Positions 11,134-24,147 of a stretch of DNA of 64,000 nucleotides are shown here, piece after piece. The notes under the pieces are model-generated. The model worked only from the letters and a program-made list of their open reading frames with translations, had not been told where the DNA came from and did not search any database. The stretch lies in contig NC_049994.1 of NCBI RefSeq assembly GCF_000003815.2, forward strand, positions 4,568,534 through 4,632,533, in the 5' to 3' direction. This stretch comes from Branchiostoma floridae. Lineage: Eukaryota; Chordata; Leptocardii; Amphioxiformes; Branchiostomatidae. Each line of letters begins with the position of its first letter. The stretch's first letter is position 1. The translations under genes were made by a program, and so were the position numbers.

Positions 11134-11421
11134 GGGCCATGCTAATTTGAATATAAAGATGACATCCCTATGGTGATCAAGTTTTGTCCATTTCCAAAAA
11201 AGAAAGCTTTAGATGGACCAAACCATGTGAAAGAACAAAAACGAAGAATCAATTGTTTTGTACACCAAACTCAATGTTGTCATATGTTCAACCTTCCTGA
11301 CCACTTAGATTTTATAATGAAAGCAACCTTTTTTTTTGGCAAACCTTTTTTACTTTCCGTGCTCACATGAGCTTTTGGGTTCTCAGAGGATGTCATCCGT
11401 ATAATCAATTCAACATGGTCA
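11134..11421. mobile_element. MITE with GATGACATCC-containing ends
   Basis: Inverted ends GGGCCATGCTAATTTGAATA and TCAATTCAACATGGTC each abut GATGACATCC or its complement. The interior shares TATGTTCAACCTTCCTGACC and a T-run plus GGCAAAC with the element at 52371-52834. It is a diverged, internally deleted copy of that family. Confidence 0.7.
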
Positions 11422-11963
11422 TAATGTATGAAAAAGTGGAGAATGATATACATACAGTGATATGATGATGATTTATTAAGTGTGGTAGATGTTGTAACAT
11501 GGCATCCATGTATTTTTCTTGTGGATTTTTGAGAGGACTTGATTTTTGAGCAGTGAATTTTGTACATGTATCATTCAAGAGGCATATTTGATGAGAATGA
11601 CAATATGGCCTTTAAACAGTAATGTGATGAAAGTTTTTAAAAACGTCATGTAAATGTGCTTTAGGAGTATGTGTAAAGTCAATTTTTTTTATGATTAATG
11701 TTTAGGCTAGATTGGTATATTATTTTGATTAGCAATCTGATTTAGCTAACAGTTAAACATTTTTGAAAACCTATTCAGTTTTTATCCTAAAGATTAATCG
11801 ATGGAAGATAAACCTTGTTTTGTTTCAACTGTTTTTGTAGTAGGAAAGATTTGTTATACTAAATGGTATGATGGTCTATTCTATTTGAGATGTGAGGACT
11901 GTGATATGAAGTGAGTTCTAAATGTTGTATTTGTCTGTATGGTAGCTACTGTTAGTAAGGACT

Positions 11964-12333
11964 TTCACGATTCTAAGTGCGCATGTGCACCGAAATGCAT
12001 TGTGGGTGATATGTCAAAGTTGAACTTCAAGGCTCCTGAAACACAAAGGAAACATCTTCATGCAACTGAAGACAATGGTCGAAGTAAGACTGTTTACAAG
12101 TTAGTGATTTTCACCTTTGACATATTACCTACAATGCATTGTGGGGAAAATACAGTATGGGTAATATATCAAAGGGGAAGGCCCCTGAAACAAAAAATAC
12201 ATCTGGACATTTTTATGCAAATAGAGACAATAGTAGAGATAAGAACTGAATTTGAGACAAAAATTTGGGACTTCCTTCTTTGACATATTACCCATAATGC
12301 ATTGCACTGCGCAGGCGCACTTAGAATCGTGAA
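11964..12333. mobile_element. 370-bp MITE with long inverted ends
   Basis: The ends are inverted copies of about 55 bp starting TTCACGATTCTAAGTGCGC and including AATGCATT.TGGGT.ATAT and GTCAAAG. The inner part repeats the TACAATGCATTGTGGG motif in inverted order, so several nested hairpins are possible. No clear target duplication. Confidence 0.75.
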
Positions 12334-13508
12334 CCTCCATATTCTCTACGTCATAGAGTGGCGAGAGAATTCTGAACTGATATGCTGGTGCTCAGGAGAA
12401 AGGACACTATGTGAGAGAACTGTTCTTTATCAGGTAGTGGCTGTGTATGAGTAGAAAGAATCATGATGTGTTGACCTAACTTGCAGTGTGTCATATTTTC
12501 GTTGTAACGGAAGAAAGTCTAACAAGACCACAGCATGACCAGGACAAAAGATACTAGTACACAAACTGGAAGTTTGTGCAGTATGAAGAACAGTCGCCAG
12601 GGGGCCCAAAATGAACCTGGACCTTCGCGTCCACAACACCAGTACTCATATACCAAACGCAATTAATCCAGAGGTTCTCTTGTTATAGTTGTGCACACAC
12701 ACACACAAACACACACAGAGGCACACTGCAATTTTTTATATGTAATAAATGCCATCCTATCCACGACTGCGATAAAAGAATAGCCTCTACCAGGCTCCAA
12801 AGGTCGCTTGAAAAATAGTAGAAACTGGCCAAATAGGACAGAAAACACACCAGAGCAGTTAGATGACCGAGGAGTACAGTTTGCGACACTCCAAGGCCAA
12901 TTATCTCCTACAAGGCTTTTATTCCTAACTTGGCCAAAGTCTCCTTTTTTCAGACAGGCGGGAGTCTGGTAGAGTCTTTTAAAGAACAGGTCATTCGGCG
13001 CGTCAATCTGTCCGGTCTATCAAGGTACCACGAGGTTTTAGGGGAATATGTGGGAGGGGTCCTTTGCGAGGCATTTGCGTATGAAGATCACATGAGCCAA
13101 ACAAAATGGCCGCACTGGGAATGTCACAATCTCAGTTTCGATACAAGCTAACTTATGTTCTCGTGAAGAGTTCACATAGTTGTGACGATGTGACATTCTC
13201 CGTGAGCAACGGCAACTTCTGCCTCCAATAACAGTTATTTATTGATTATATTTTAGGTGTCGAAAATCATAAAAAGATATTTGCTCTGATAGAATGATAT
13301 TCGTTTGGAAATTCCTACTTATTTTTAGTGTGGAAAATATTGTAATTTAATTTCAGACGAGAAATTGGCACCTGTTTATTGTAACTAAATTTTCAACACT
13401 TTGCGAATGCTTTTGAATAGTCATCAAACACATGCATTACCTGCGCGTGATGCTGGATCTTTAAACTATTTTTGGCGCAGCCAATGAGACACCCATTTAA
13501 TAGCTCCC
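12334..13508. other. Intergenic, no convincing gene
   Basis: Holds an (AC)n run near 12693-12717 and a fragment near 12960 (GGGAGTCTGGTAGAGTC) resembling the end of the MITE family at 29052 and 47872. The open frame at 12930-13151 has no recognisable motif or splice context. Confidence 0.5.
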
Positions 13509-13520
13509 ACTGTTATGCTT

Positions 13521-13795
13521 GTGGGAGGGGGGAAGGAGGGGGGGCGCGTGGCGCAGTGGTAGCATGTTCGGATCTGCACCGAGAGGTTGCGGGTTCGAAT
13601 CCGTCTGTCGTGCCACCGATCTTGTGCCCTTGGGAAAGGCACTTTACACGACTTTCCACGCCCCGGCGAGGAGGTAGGCGCCGCCAGGGGACTAAAATGC
13701 CTATTGATACAGCATAACATGTTGTGCTGCCCCTACGGCTAATTAATCAACCTACGGCTAATTAAAAGGCTATGGCACGAATGAATGAATGAATG
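13521..13795 (+). mobile_element. tRNA-derived SINE with 12-bp target duplication
   Basis: The 5' part is tRNA-like: A box TGGCGCAGTGGTAGC and B box GGGTTCGAATCC, 34 bp apart, as for a Pol III promoter. A body with CTTGTGCCCTTGGGAAAGGC follows, and a (GAAT)n tail. ACTGTTATGCTT occurs directly before (13509-13520) and after (13796-13807), a perfect target duplication from LINE-driven insertion. Resembles amphioxus tRNA SINEs; the family name is inference. Confidence 0.9.
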
Positions 13796-13807
13796 ACTGT
13801 TATGCTT

Positions 13808-15535
13808 ATAGGATGATATGATTCGACGAAATATTTCCCGACCACTGTACATATGGGCAAAATAACGGTGATATAATTCATATACACATGCAGGGTCGGG
13901 GTTATGTAACCTTATCATTATCAATTCTCAAACACCCCGTATGTTTTGAAGTGCCCCTTAAACAATTTCATCCCAAAAATCTTTCCTTGACGTTGTCAGT
14001 GAACATGCTCTACATCCTCTCCTATCAATGCCAATGGTTTACGGAGATTGTTATAATGCTGTGGAAATCATAAAGGAAAGTTTGTGTTCAAGTACAAAAT
14101 GTACAATTTTCAAGACATTAAATTTTGGGTCTGTCCTCAAGGTGCATCACCTCAATATGTGGTTTGTTATCATTATGTAATTTTCTGTAGAAAAGTGAGG
14201 GGCTGAATGGTGGGAAATAAAGCGTCAAACGTAAAACGTACTAGTATTGTTTTCTTATTTTTTTTGCATATATCATGATAATTAGCTGGAATGATTCACT
14301 CCTACACATGTCAAAATATATTCCTCATACGTTTGTGAAGAAATAAGCTCACCGGAAAATGTAAAAAAAACATAAGAAGATATTATTGAACAAAACATAA
14401 TGGGGGTAAGTTTGGACCCCGTTCGGTCATTTTATCAATCATGAATATGTTGTTCAAGGTAAAGGCATTTCTCTCTTTCTTTTCTCTTTTACTGTTACAA
14501 ATAGTCTTGTCGGAAATGAATCAATGGAGAGAATGATGAAGAACAATAATAACGGCAGAACAATGTCAACGTTTCTGGAAAAGAGAAAAAAAAATGGCGA
14601 ATTTAGCCCAAATCGCAGAAAAGAAATCTCCAAACGTCCTTGTTAAAGGTCTAACGCCATGATTTCAGTCCTTTGGGTTCGGCAACTCCTGCGACAAAAG
14701 ACCCAAGAGCCTTCATACAACTGACGGATCAAGCGAACATTTGTCAGAAGTCTTTGAACTGAACACTTCAATGTCACGAAGAGGGAGGCAAAGCCGTGTT
14801 TTATTTGATTGGTGGAGTGTCGGACCAGCTGAGCGCACGGTGCCTCAATGTGCCGGGGGCGAGACGACTTACCGTGGGTGAGAAGATTAGCATCTACAAA
14901 CCACCTGAGGATGGACTCATCCATTGTCCTAGCAGGGGGGAACTTAGCGACCCTTTACACACAGGAAAAACTTTATTTTGACATCGCGTTCTTGAACAAA
15001 AGCAAACCGTCTCTTTTGGCATACTTGTACTAAAATCTGTCCAAATTTCGCATTAAAATGATTATATATTGATATCCATTCATCGTTTAGAACAAGTCAT
15101 GTACTCCCCTTACAGCCAAAAAGAAAGGACGACTGAATATATTGAGGCAACACCCCCATTACTCTCCTAATGGAATGACCCTAAATAGTTGTATTAATAC
15201 GCGTATGCCCGCTACCTTACAACTGTCGGAAGCCACGTGCCAGAGATAACAGTAGACATTCGAGAAGATGGCACCACGGGGTAAGTTCCAGTAACTTCTC
15301 TTGTTTTTTCATAGACATTAACATCTATGTGGCTACAGTATGTTTTGTGAGACAATGAAACGATGTAAGGTCATTTAGGTAATCTATTGGGTGAACTAGA
15401 GCGTTTTTTGTTTAACTAAAACAAGCTATTTTTTGGTCGTTCACACTAACGGCTGAAAGCTGTATTGGTCAGCATGAAGGATATCTTTTTGGTTACGCCA
15501 CATATTGCATTTTGTTTTTTCATCTTTTTTATATA
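13808..15535. other. Intergenic, no convincing gene
   Basis: Low-complexity AT-rich stretches only. The short open frames near 14643-15033 lack motifs. ATGGCACCACGGG at 15268-15280 followed by GTAAGTT could be a tiny first exon but has no partner exon. Confidence 0.5.
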
Positions 15536-15709
15536 CAGTAGTAGCCGCTTAATTGCACGGCCTATTTGCCAGTGAATTTCGTGCAATTATCCGACTGGTG
15601 CAATAATGCGAAGTTATCTTGCTGGACCACACTGTTTTAGGATTTTAGGATTCCGTGCAATTAACAGAAGTGTGCGGTTATCCGGCGTGCAATTACCTGG
15701 CTTCTACTG
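15536..15709. mobile_element. pogo/Tigger-like MITE
   Basis: A 174-bp element with inverted ends CAGTAGTAGCC and GGCTTCTACTG flanked by TA on both sides (15534-15535 and 15710-15711). The arms continue as TAATTGCACG and CGTGCAATTA, with TTATCCG motifs inside. TA duplications and CAGTAG ends fit Tc1/mariner-pogo elements. Confidence 0.8.
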
Positions 15710-16139
15710 TAGCACTTTTCTTTCTGGGTATGATGTGCTTACAGGCTGTTGTATGCGCCAGTCCAAAGTTCGACGACGATAAAATACCGAAACATATTGT
15801 GCGTTCCTTGTGCTACACAGCATGCACACAATGCCTTCTGCGTCAATGTTAGAGAAAATACACTTCCTCGATTTTTGTAAGGAGTGACCGAAAAGTACAG
15901 ATGAAAGATGCCTCCAATTCATAACAGTGATACGCCGAAGTTAGGATCAAAACATTAGACAGCTAGTTCATTGGCATCATCATCTAGATCGAACGAAGTA
16001 AACACGAGAGAGGTCTGACCAAAAACAAGGTCAGGTTGTGCGAGAATTGTTCAAATCAAATGGATTCTAAAGGTCATGACAAGGGTAACCGTAATTGGAG
16101 GATGATACAGTTGATCGTTGCTTCAGAGGATCACAAGAT

Positions 16140-17062
16140 TGGGTCATGATTAGGCAGTAACGTTCCCTTTGGGGGATCTCCTGGTAGATTCACGATGAGG
16201 AAGTCCAAACGCCTCTGGTTTGATTTCGTGATCAAGAACTTACCCTAAATCTAGAGACTATAAGCCTGTTACCACTCTTCTGTTTACGACAGAATCTTCA
16301 TTTTGTAACTCATATCTAATGATGAGGAACTCCAAATGCCTATGGTTTCATTTCGTTATCAAGCGCAGAACTTGTCCTGGATTTAGAGACTAAACCTGCT
16401 ACCATTCTTCTGTTTAGGGCAGAATCATAATATTATTAATATGTATTTACTCATATATAAACATTGGTTGAGATGATTTCTGGGTGTATTCACGGTAAGG
16501 AGGTTCAAACGCTTCACGAGTTCATTTCGGTTTCAAGTGCAGAACTTGCCTTGGATCTAGAGACTATAAACCTGTTACCATTCTTCTGTTTAGGGCAGAA
16601 TCCTAACTTTATTACTTATATCTAAATATCGGCTGAGAGGATTTCTGGGTGTATTCACCATGAGGAGGTTCAAATTCCTCTGGTTTGATTTTGTTATCAA
16701 GCGCAGAACTTGCCCTGGAACTAGAGACTATAAACCTGTTACCATTCTTCTGTTTAGGGCAGAATCCTAACTCTATTACTTATATCTAAATATGGGTTGA
16801 GAGGATTATTTCTGGGTGCCTCATGTTTAGGTGGTCCAGACGCTTCACGAGTTCATTTCGGTTTCAAGCACATAACTTGCCCTGGATCTAGAGACTATAA
16901 ACCTGTTACCATATTCTCCTGTTTAGGGCAGAATCGTAATTTTATTAGTTGAGAGGATTACTGGTTGGATTCACGGTAAGGAGGTTCAAACGCTTCACAA
17001 GTTCATTTCGGTCTCAAGTTCAAAACCTGCCCTCCGTCTAGAGACTACAAGTATGTACTGGT
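16140..17062. repeat. Tandem array, unit about 165 bp
   Basis: About six degenerate copies carrying GAGGTTCAAACGCTTCACGA, TCATTTCGGTTTCAAG, GCCCTGGATCTAGAGACTAT and TTCTTCTGTTTAGGGCAGAA. Each unit differs by small indels. No open frame persists, so it reads as a local satellite. Confidence 0.85.
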
Positions 17063-20000
17063 ATATTTCTTGCATTAGCAAAGCCGTCTTATCATTAGTC
17101 ATATTTGGATAAACGATAATGCTAAGCGGTGATAGCCACCATTTAAAAAAAACATCAAATTAAAATTGACCTAAAACGATTCTGAAATAAATTGAACTGT
17201 AAATTCCAACACAAAAAATGGGCTTATCCAATTTTTGATCGACTGTCAAATGTAAGCATCAAAGAAATACGCAACCAATCGCTTCTCTGACACTTTGAGC
17301 GGTAAATTTCGTATTACTTGTCAAATATTTGGAGAATTCCAATTTTATATATTAGTGTTGGGGATTACAGTCCAAATTTGCTTTAGAATGATTTTTATCA
17401 ACACAGAGTAACTTTTATCCGGCCAAAAGTGAATGAAGAATTGTGCCTTGAGACTTCATCAGTATTCGAGTGGACTTGCAGCCTGATATCACGAGACATC
17501 AAAATATCTTTAGTACCATAAAAAGACGCTAGGAGGCTCAAAAGCTAAGGATTATGAGGTCTCATTAACAGCTACCCACATAGTAAATGTCAAGACAATC
17601 CATTCATGCATCCTCCAATTATCGTCTTGGTAGACAGATAAGTGCAGAAAAGATAACCTTCTTAGCAAAGGTAATAAGTGGATGCTGCGGGATAAAATTG
17701 CATAAATAGGTAATGTCTGTCGAGCACAGATTGTAAAGACTGTCTCTCTAGCTAACAATCAAACTTTGTGAGCCTCAGATGGCGAGGGAACTCTTGATAA
17801 TAAGAATGATCACAGCCTCTAGTTCCTCTGTTGCAGAAAGGAGATACAATAATAACTCTACAAAATAAAACTTTTTGAAGACAAGGGAATTCTAGATAAG
17901 AATGGTCATGACTTCCAGGTCCTCTGCTGTAGACCATAGCGGGAATGAATCCTCTGGTCAAATGAATGTCAATCGATACCTGTCATTTTTTTCTGATTTC
18001 AACGTGACTTTCACCAAGTCTGATGTCATTTCGACAAGTGGTACTCACGTTATGCTGCTTTATTTTCAATTCTGTGCACATTAGCCTAATTTGCATAAAT
18101 TTGCATAAAGAGCCCTAGAAGCATGATGACCCATCTGGACTATGGAGCAACATGCCTTAAAATGATCGGGAGACACCAAGCTATCATTCTATGATAGTGA
18201 AATAGATAACTACGGTGTGGGCTACGAAATGCTATTTCTAGGCCTCTTCTGAGAATCTCCTCCCGGGCTATAGAACAAGACTGGATTTCCCTTACATATC
18301 CTATAGGGAAAGAGGTTATGGTTCGCAGGGGATTTCGATCCATAGCTGTGAACCTGCGTAAGTATGGCAAAGCAAGCATGGGCTGGGGCACATATGATCG
18401 ATGGTTTTACTTTGATTTTATGACAGGTAAAATTGTCCACCATATATTGTTTTGATCATAACATTTATCAATGTCAATGGAGTGAATGGACTCCAGGAAG
18501 ATTAGTGTGACACCATTGTAATACCAATGGAGATCTTACTTAATAAAACAAACATAAAAACAGGGATAGTATGGGTGACACATGTTGCATACAGTTTAAG
18601 GATGTCCCTGTATGTCAAATGGTAACAACCTCACAGAACCTTCATTTTAGTCATTCATGAGAAGCTCAAATCGGTCTGAAGGACGCTTTTCATTGAGGTC
18701 ATGAGGGAGGTAAGGGTCAAACTAGACAAAATATAACAGAGATGCAGATTACATCAAGTCCTAATAAATCTATGAGCATATATCATTACATATACATGGT
18801 ACAAAACGTAGTAGAACAGAAGCTCAGGGTCCATAGACCGCAACCGTTCCTAGTTTCGTTGGTCATTTCATCCTCTCTAAAAGGAGGTCAGATTTGGAGC
18901 CGTACCTGTGTATGAAGACATGTCGATTTTTTTCTGTGAGAATTTGTGGATTTCACGACTTGAAAAAGAAGTAGCTTTCTGTTCGGTTATGCACATGTGA
19001 ATGTGAAGGTCAAAAGAATGGGAAGGTCATGGTTACTTTGTTGGTCCTCTACTTTAGTTCAAAACATTGCGCAGAATCAAAGTGTAGTGAAAAACACGTT
19101 CTTGTGTTAACATGCATTGGCATAATACCGGTAGTAAGACTTATACTGGTAGATTAAAAATACTGGAACTTAAAGAGATCTACACATGCAACAATAGTTA
19201 TTTCTGAGCTGTGCACACTTCAGACATCTAGGTGTCCAATACACCATTTACAAAGCATCGATAACAATGCATTCGAAGACAACAAGGCCAAAAGTTTTCA
19301 GTATACTTTTTTTTAAATTTCGGGGTAGGCAGCTCGTCGTGGGACGAACACACTGTCACATTCATTGCCAAATTTATATAGATCATAATTACACATGCTC
19401 ACGGCACAAGACGAACATGATTCAACAACAATCTTGAATTTCTGTTGGTGACCTACAACTCATGTAAAAGTGTGAAGAACCGTTGCATAACAGCCCGGAT
19501 CTACGACTGAATGGGCAAAATTGAACGTACGCGGCCATTTTCCCGCCATTTTTATATCTACGCTAGCAGTGAAGTGTTACGTCATAGCGGTTGTGACGGA
19601 CAGAAGTTAAATGAAAATTCTTGACAGTGTACGTCCGTTTTCTCATGACATTTTGTATGCTCATGCAGGTTTATGTTTTATGCATTTACTGACAGAAAAG
19701 GAAGGAACATCAGAGGATGTATAAATGTACATAGCGGCAGTTAATTGTGCCGTGTTTCTTCCTACCGGTATTTTTTACCCCCTCCCAACCACGCGCCCGT
19801 TCGCCGTGTAATTCCGCGGCGTGTTACAATTAAAATATTACGCTTTTAGCAGGACAAGAGTGGCAGAAATGTTACACAGAAGAAGTGGCAAGGGTAACCT
19901 ATAACAGCAACATGTAACTGGAGAAAATGATGCGTTGACAATTTGTCAAATCAGTATGGCTAGAGAAATCGTCGTAAACGTACCGGTATTATGATAATAG

Positions 20001-20742
20001 ATGTTACATATTCACATGAATGTAATTTTGAAGCTTTATGTTTGTCGGTAACGTTAGCAGGTGGCGTGTCCATTAGGAATACATAGCCACCGCCAGTTAT
20101 CAAAGAAATAATGTTATCTATAAGTTTAGTTCTCTTTAATCTTTAGTTGTTTACACATCCAACGATTTGTGAGAGACTACGAGCGTAATGATGCAGGTTT
20201 CACAATTCTTAAATGTACTGTATCGATTACTTTTGATTATTTTGAATAAAGACTTTTGTATCGCGCACACTATGTTATCATTTTACCATTGACGCAGAAG
20301 TGAAAACTTTTTTAGCGATCTTAAGGTTTTTTTTAACTTAAGGAAAGCGCGTCTTTATTTATACATTAGCCGAACTACTTTACTAGATCACAACCCTAGT
20401 ATTTGCGGTCAATCCTACAATGCTATTCCATTACTGTGGTCTGTTATTATTCTACTTATAGTGTTTTACGTGTGAACGACCCTCTGGTATTCATTTTAAG
20501 GATAAAACTTGTTTCCCCTGGCTTTTGTCAACATACTAGCGGGATTTAATTGATTTATAATGTTCTTTGAGAGAAATCCTTGCTGGGAGTCGGTACAACA
20601 AAGGGATTAGAGAAAAGAGGAATAAAAGTATTTACAGGTCCAAATGGCCAGATGTCCCCGGATTTGACTTTCAATTTTTTTTGAATTTCAATCAATGGTC
20701 TCTGGATTCAACTTTTAAATCAATTGACACCTGAGTTCAGGC
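17063..20742. other. Intergenic, no gene seen
   Basis: AT-rich. A diverged duplication of about 120 bp lies near 17760-17940 (GGGAA.TCT.GATAA.AATG repeated). ATGGCGGGAAAATGG on the minus strand near 19555 opens a frame of only about 30 codons. The rest shows no coding or RNA-gene signal I can support. Confidence 0.5.
18645..18722 (-). repeat. Retroelement 3'-end family, copy 1
   Basis: Read on the minus strand it carries TTTGACCCTTACCTCCCTCA, GACCTCAATGAAAAGCG and GATTTGAGCTTCTCATGAAT. Related copies lie at 28700-28808 and 34122-34235 on the plus strand. Confidence 0.65.
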
Positions 20743-21076
20743 CAGGGCTCTAGCCAGCTCGAATTTTTTCCCCGTCAGCCAATTCCCATTGTCGCGAAAA
20801 CACTCTTAGAAAGACTGAACTGAGACCTTGAAAAACGGGTTTTTAATGAGATTATCGCATGCTATAGGGCGCCGACACACTTCGTCAACAATAATAACAA
20901 TAGCAAAACAAACAGTGTGTGGCTTTTACGGCCGTGGACGGCGTCCCCAAGCCGCCTGTAGCTTCAACCAAGGATTTTTGTCCGGCAAGGTTGACGGATT
21001 GGTTTTAAAAATTTTTTCGTCACACGCAGCAAATTTCCGTCAATTGACGGAAAAACGGACGCTGGCTAGAGCCCTG
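20743..21076. mobile_element. hAT-type MITE with perfect 8-bp target duplication
   Basis: Inverted ends CAGGGCTCTAGCCAGC and GCTGGCTAGAGCCCTG, flanked on both sides by GTTCAGGC (20735-20742 and 21077-21084). Same family as 9492-9848. The interior includes TCCGTCAATTGACGGA, a palindrome near 21036. The intact target duplication suggests a fairly recent insertion. Confidence 0.92.
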
Positions 21077-21418
21077 GTTCAGGCTGACCTTTCTTTTAAA
21101 TAACTCGCAGCATTAGTCTGGGATCAGCAAGGCGAATGACAGACACTAAGTGCAATTCTGATGAATGCCGAATTGATCTTCTTCGGATTTTCTGCGAGTC
21201 TTCTTTTTAGACATGGCCCTTGCCTTGGGTATAGTACTTGATACGAAGGCCTGCTACATGTAATGCTATACGCGCATTCTCAGTACGATTTGGGTTATAT
21301 GAATGAATGAAAGACCTTTATTGTACATTCATGCCTCGACGGGCTAGGTACAGGTCACTGATAACAGACATGACTGATAACAGACATAACAAACATATGC
21401 AAAAACAACAAGATACAA

Positions 21419-22945
21419 TTAACTAGCTGAAGGTACTAAGCTAACAGGATGGTCGACATCTTCTCGCTTCTTTGTACAGGTGTAGATATAGGAACAGATA
21501 ATGTTTGATATACAGGGTTTGTCTAGGCGCATCAAAAATAGAAATTTATCCGTTGCATTAAGGTGTTCAAAATATGGGAACTCTTTTCTTATATATTCAT
21601 AAAGCACAATCCGTTCATTATGGTACAGTTTACAGTGTAAAATAAAATGCTGTTCATCTTCTACTTGTTGCAAATCACAAAATTGGCAGACTCTATGCTG
21701 CAGAGGGGTGCGGTTGTGCCTTCCAGTTTCGATATGTAACTTGTGGCAACTAATCCGGAGTTTAGTGACAGCCACTCTGTGTTGTATGTTTTTCACCATC
21801 AGATATTCTTCTTCTTTATAAATAGTCTTGAATAATCTATAGGTTCGTAATTTGTTACCGAAAGATTTGTCCCGGTTGTCATTGTGTATTTCAGCTTTAA
21901 ATGTTTGAATATAAATATCCTTTAATCGTTGGCTGATGGCGTTGGTTATAGGTAATAGGTTTGTTCCTAGAGATATCTGAGATCTCCATATGTAGGCAAA
22001 ACCGCATTCCTCCAGTATCTTACGAACGCCGGACGCCCAGCACTTGTTTCCATTTGCATCTAGTTGTAATTGACAAGATAGGGCGTCGGCTTGTAGACTG
22101 TCAGCTGGCACGTTTTGACGGATTCTTAGAAAGTGTTTGATAGCGTTCAGGGAGGCTTCCAGTTGAATGGGGTACCTCCCTAATTCCGCTCTTGTGGCAA
22201 GGTTAGATGCTGGTCTGGGGATATTTAGTGCTTGTTTGCAGAATTTAAGGTGAACAGATTCAATGGGACAGGTTTTAGGGCTTTTTAATGCGCCCCAGAT
22301 TTCTGAGCCATAAAGTAGAATAGGTTTGACACATGCATCGAAAAGTTTGTTTCTAACTGGTAATGAGGCGGTGGCTTTATCTAAAGATTGTTTTATTCCG
22401 AATAAAGCCTTCAGACCTTTGCCACTCAGGTATTTGTTGTTAGCTTTAAACGTGCCAGCTGCACTCACAATAATACCGAGATAAGTATAACAAGTTACAA
22501 TTTCTATTTCACGATTATCAAACAGGAGAGAACAGTTTTTAGGTAGACTGCCACCCTTTTTAAATACAATAATTTTTGTTTTCCTAAGATTTACTTTTAA
22601 TTTCCAAAGTGCACAATAATTTTCCAGATTGTTCAAGGAATGCTGTAATCCCTGTTTGGACTCGGAAAAAATTACCAAGTCGTCAGCATACAACAAGCAA
22701 GGGACAGTTTTGTTGTACATAAATGGAGGATTACAGGGAGCACCGTCAAATTGGGACACAATATCGCTAAGAAAAAGGTTAAATAATGTAGGGCTTAAAT
22801 TACACCCTTGTCTCACACCACAATTAGTAACAAAAGTTTCAGTCAATCCATTTTTAGATTTAACGCAGTTTATAGTCTTTGAATACATGCCTTCTATTAC
22901 TTTTAGAAATTTACCACCAATACCGAGCTTACTCAATTTAAACAA
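21419..22945 (-). pseudogene. LINE reverse transcriptase, C-terminal part
   Basis: Downstream part of the broken polymerase. It includes GVRQGCNLSPTLFNLFLSDI (motif B region), the catalytic LLYADDLVIFSE (YADD, motif C), and GCxSP-like and LRKTKIIVFKKGG thumb motifs. At the C-terminus is RISCHKLHIETGRHNRTPL, then CQFCDLQQVEDEQHFILHC, a zinc-binding-like segment common in these elements. The open frame continues upstream of 22945 to about 23060 and includes FIDFSKAFDS (motif A, catalytic Asp). There are no internal stops in 508 codons, so the decay is recent. Confidence 0.92.
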
Positions 22946-23043
22946 GAGGCCGTTTCTCCAAACAGAATCAAATGCTTTGCTAAAATCAATGAAGCAAGCG
23001 TAAAGTTGACGATTTTTGTTTAGATATTTGCTAACTAGTGTAC

Positions 23044-24147
23044 TTAAAACAAACAGATTATCGGTAGTTCTAAAGTTTGTCTGAAGCCTGCTTGGTGTGG
23101 CTGGAAGAGGTTATTGTGTTCTGCGTATTTGACAAGGCGTGAATTTAGAATGGAGGAAAATAATTTCCCTAAACAGCTGATTATAGAAATCCCTCTGTAG
23201 TTATCTGGCAGGGAGGTGTCTCCTGACTTGTGGATAGGAACAATATGACTTACTGACCATTCTTGCGGAAAATGACCATTTTGTAAGCAAGTGTTAAACA
23301 AGTGGAGTATAGGTTCTTTAAGCAACATTTTACCAGATTTTAGCATTTCATTCAAAATTCTGTCATTGCCGCTTGACTTATTGTTTTTTAGTTTTAAAAC
23401 TGCGGTGTCCAATTCTTCTGGAGTAATTGCGGAATCTAGTTCTGACGAGTTTGGTGGGGTGTTCGAAAAGTCTGTTTGAACGTTTTCACTGGGAAGGTCG
23501 TTGTCTGTAGAGCTATCAGGAAATTTGTCAAGATTCTTGAAGTGATTTACCCATTCCTCTTCTGTAATCTGGTTATCGTCATTTGGCTTTCCTGGTTTCA
23601 GTTTATTTATCAAGTTCCAGAATGCACTCGGGTTTCTTTCCTTTAGTGAAGACAATTGATCCATGATTTGTTGGTGGAAATCTCGTTTTTTCTTTTTTAA
23701 CAATTTCTTATATTCTTTTTTACTTCTGAAGAATCTACCCCTTATGTCTGGATTCGAAGGATTTTTTTCCAGTAAAGATGCTATGTTTTTCACTTCCCTT
23801 TTCATTTCCATGCAGGTTTTGTCAAACCATTTCTTGTTTTGTCTTTTACGTGGGCGTTTCCTTACCCTTTTCAAACATAGCGACTGATCACCTGCTTCTC
23901 TCAGAATGGAACCAAACTCAGACACATAATCATCGATTTCCGAAGTGCTGTTTATGTTGTTTGGAACATTAGAACAAAGTAAACGTAGTCTGTCGACGAA
24001 ATGAGACTGGCCGAGAGAAGAAAGAAACTTCTGGGCTGATTTATCGTTCCATTTATACTGTTTGGGGAGAGGTTTTGCATTTGATATTTTCCGGCTTTCT
24101 TGATAGGAGTGATTTGTTGATTTTGATTGGATTAATGCCCAAACCAT
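23044..24147 (-). pseudogene. LINE polymerase, N-terminal part before a frameshift
   Basis: Carries the linker after the endonuclease, with a basic coiled stretch (KSKKEYKKLLKKKKRDF-like), NPSAFWNLINKLKPG, and RT fingers LKNNKSSGNDRILNEMLKSG and DNYRGISIISCLGKLFSSIL. It runs into HQAGFR, after which a single-base indel near 23090 shifts the frame and leads to a stop at 23044. The same strand then resumes in the next frame with TTDNLFVLSTL. The protein is therefore not made intact from this copy. Confidence 0.9.

Noticed and set aside
13541-13617. Functional tRNA gene
   Set aside because: A and B boxes are present, but the cloverleaf is degenerate and the sequence continues into a SINE body with tail and target duplication.
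15268-15280. Tiny first exon MAPRG before GTAAGTT, reminiscent of a ribosomal protein start
   Set aside because: Only 13 coding bases, and no downstream exon that would continue it was found.
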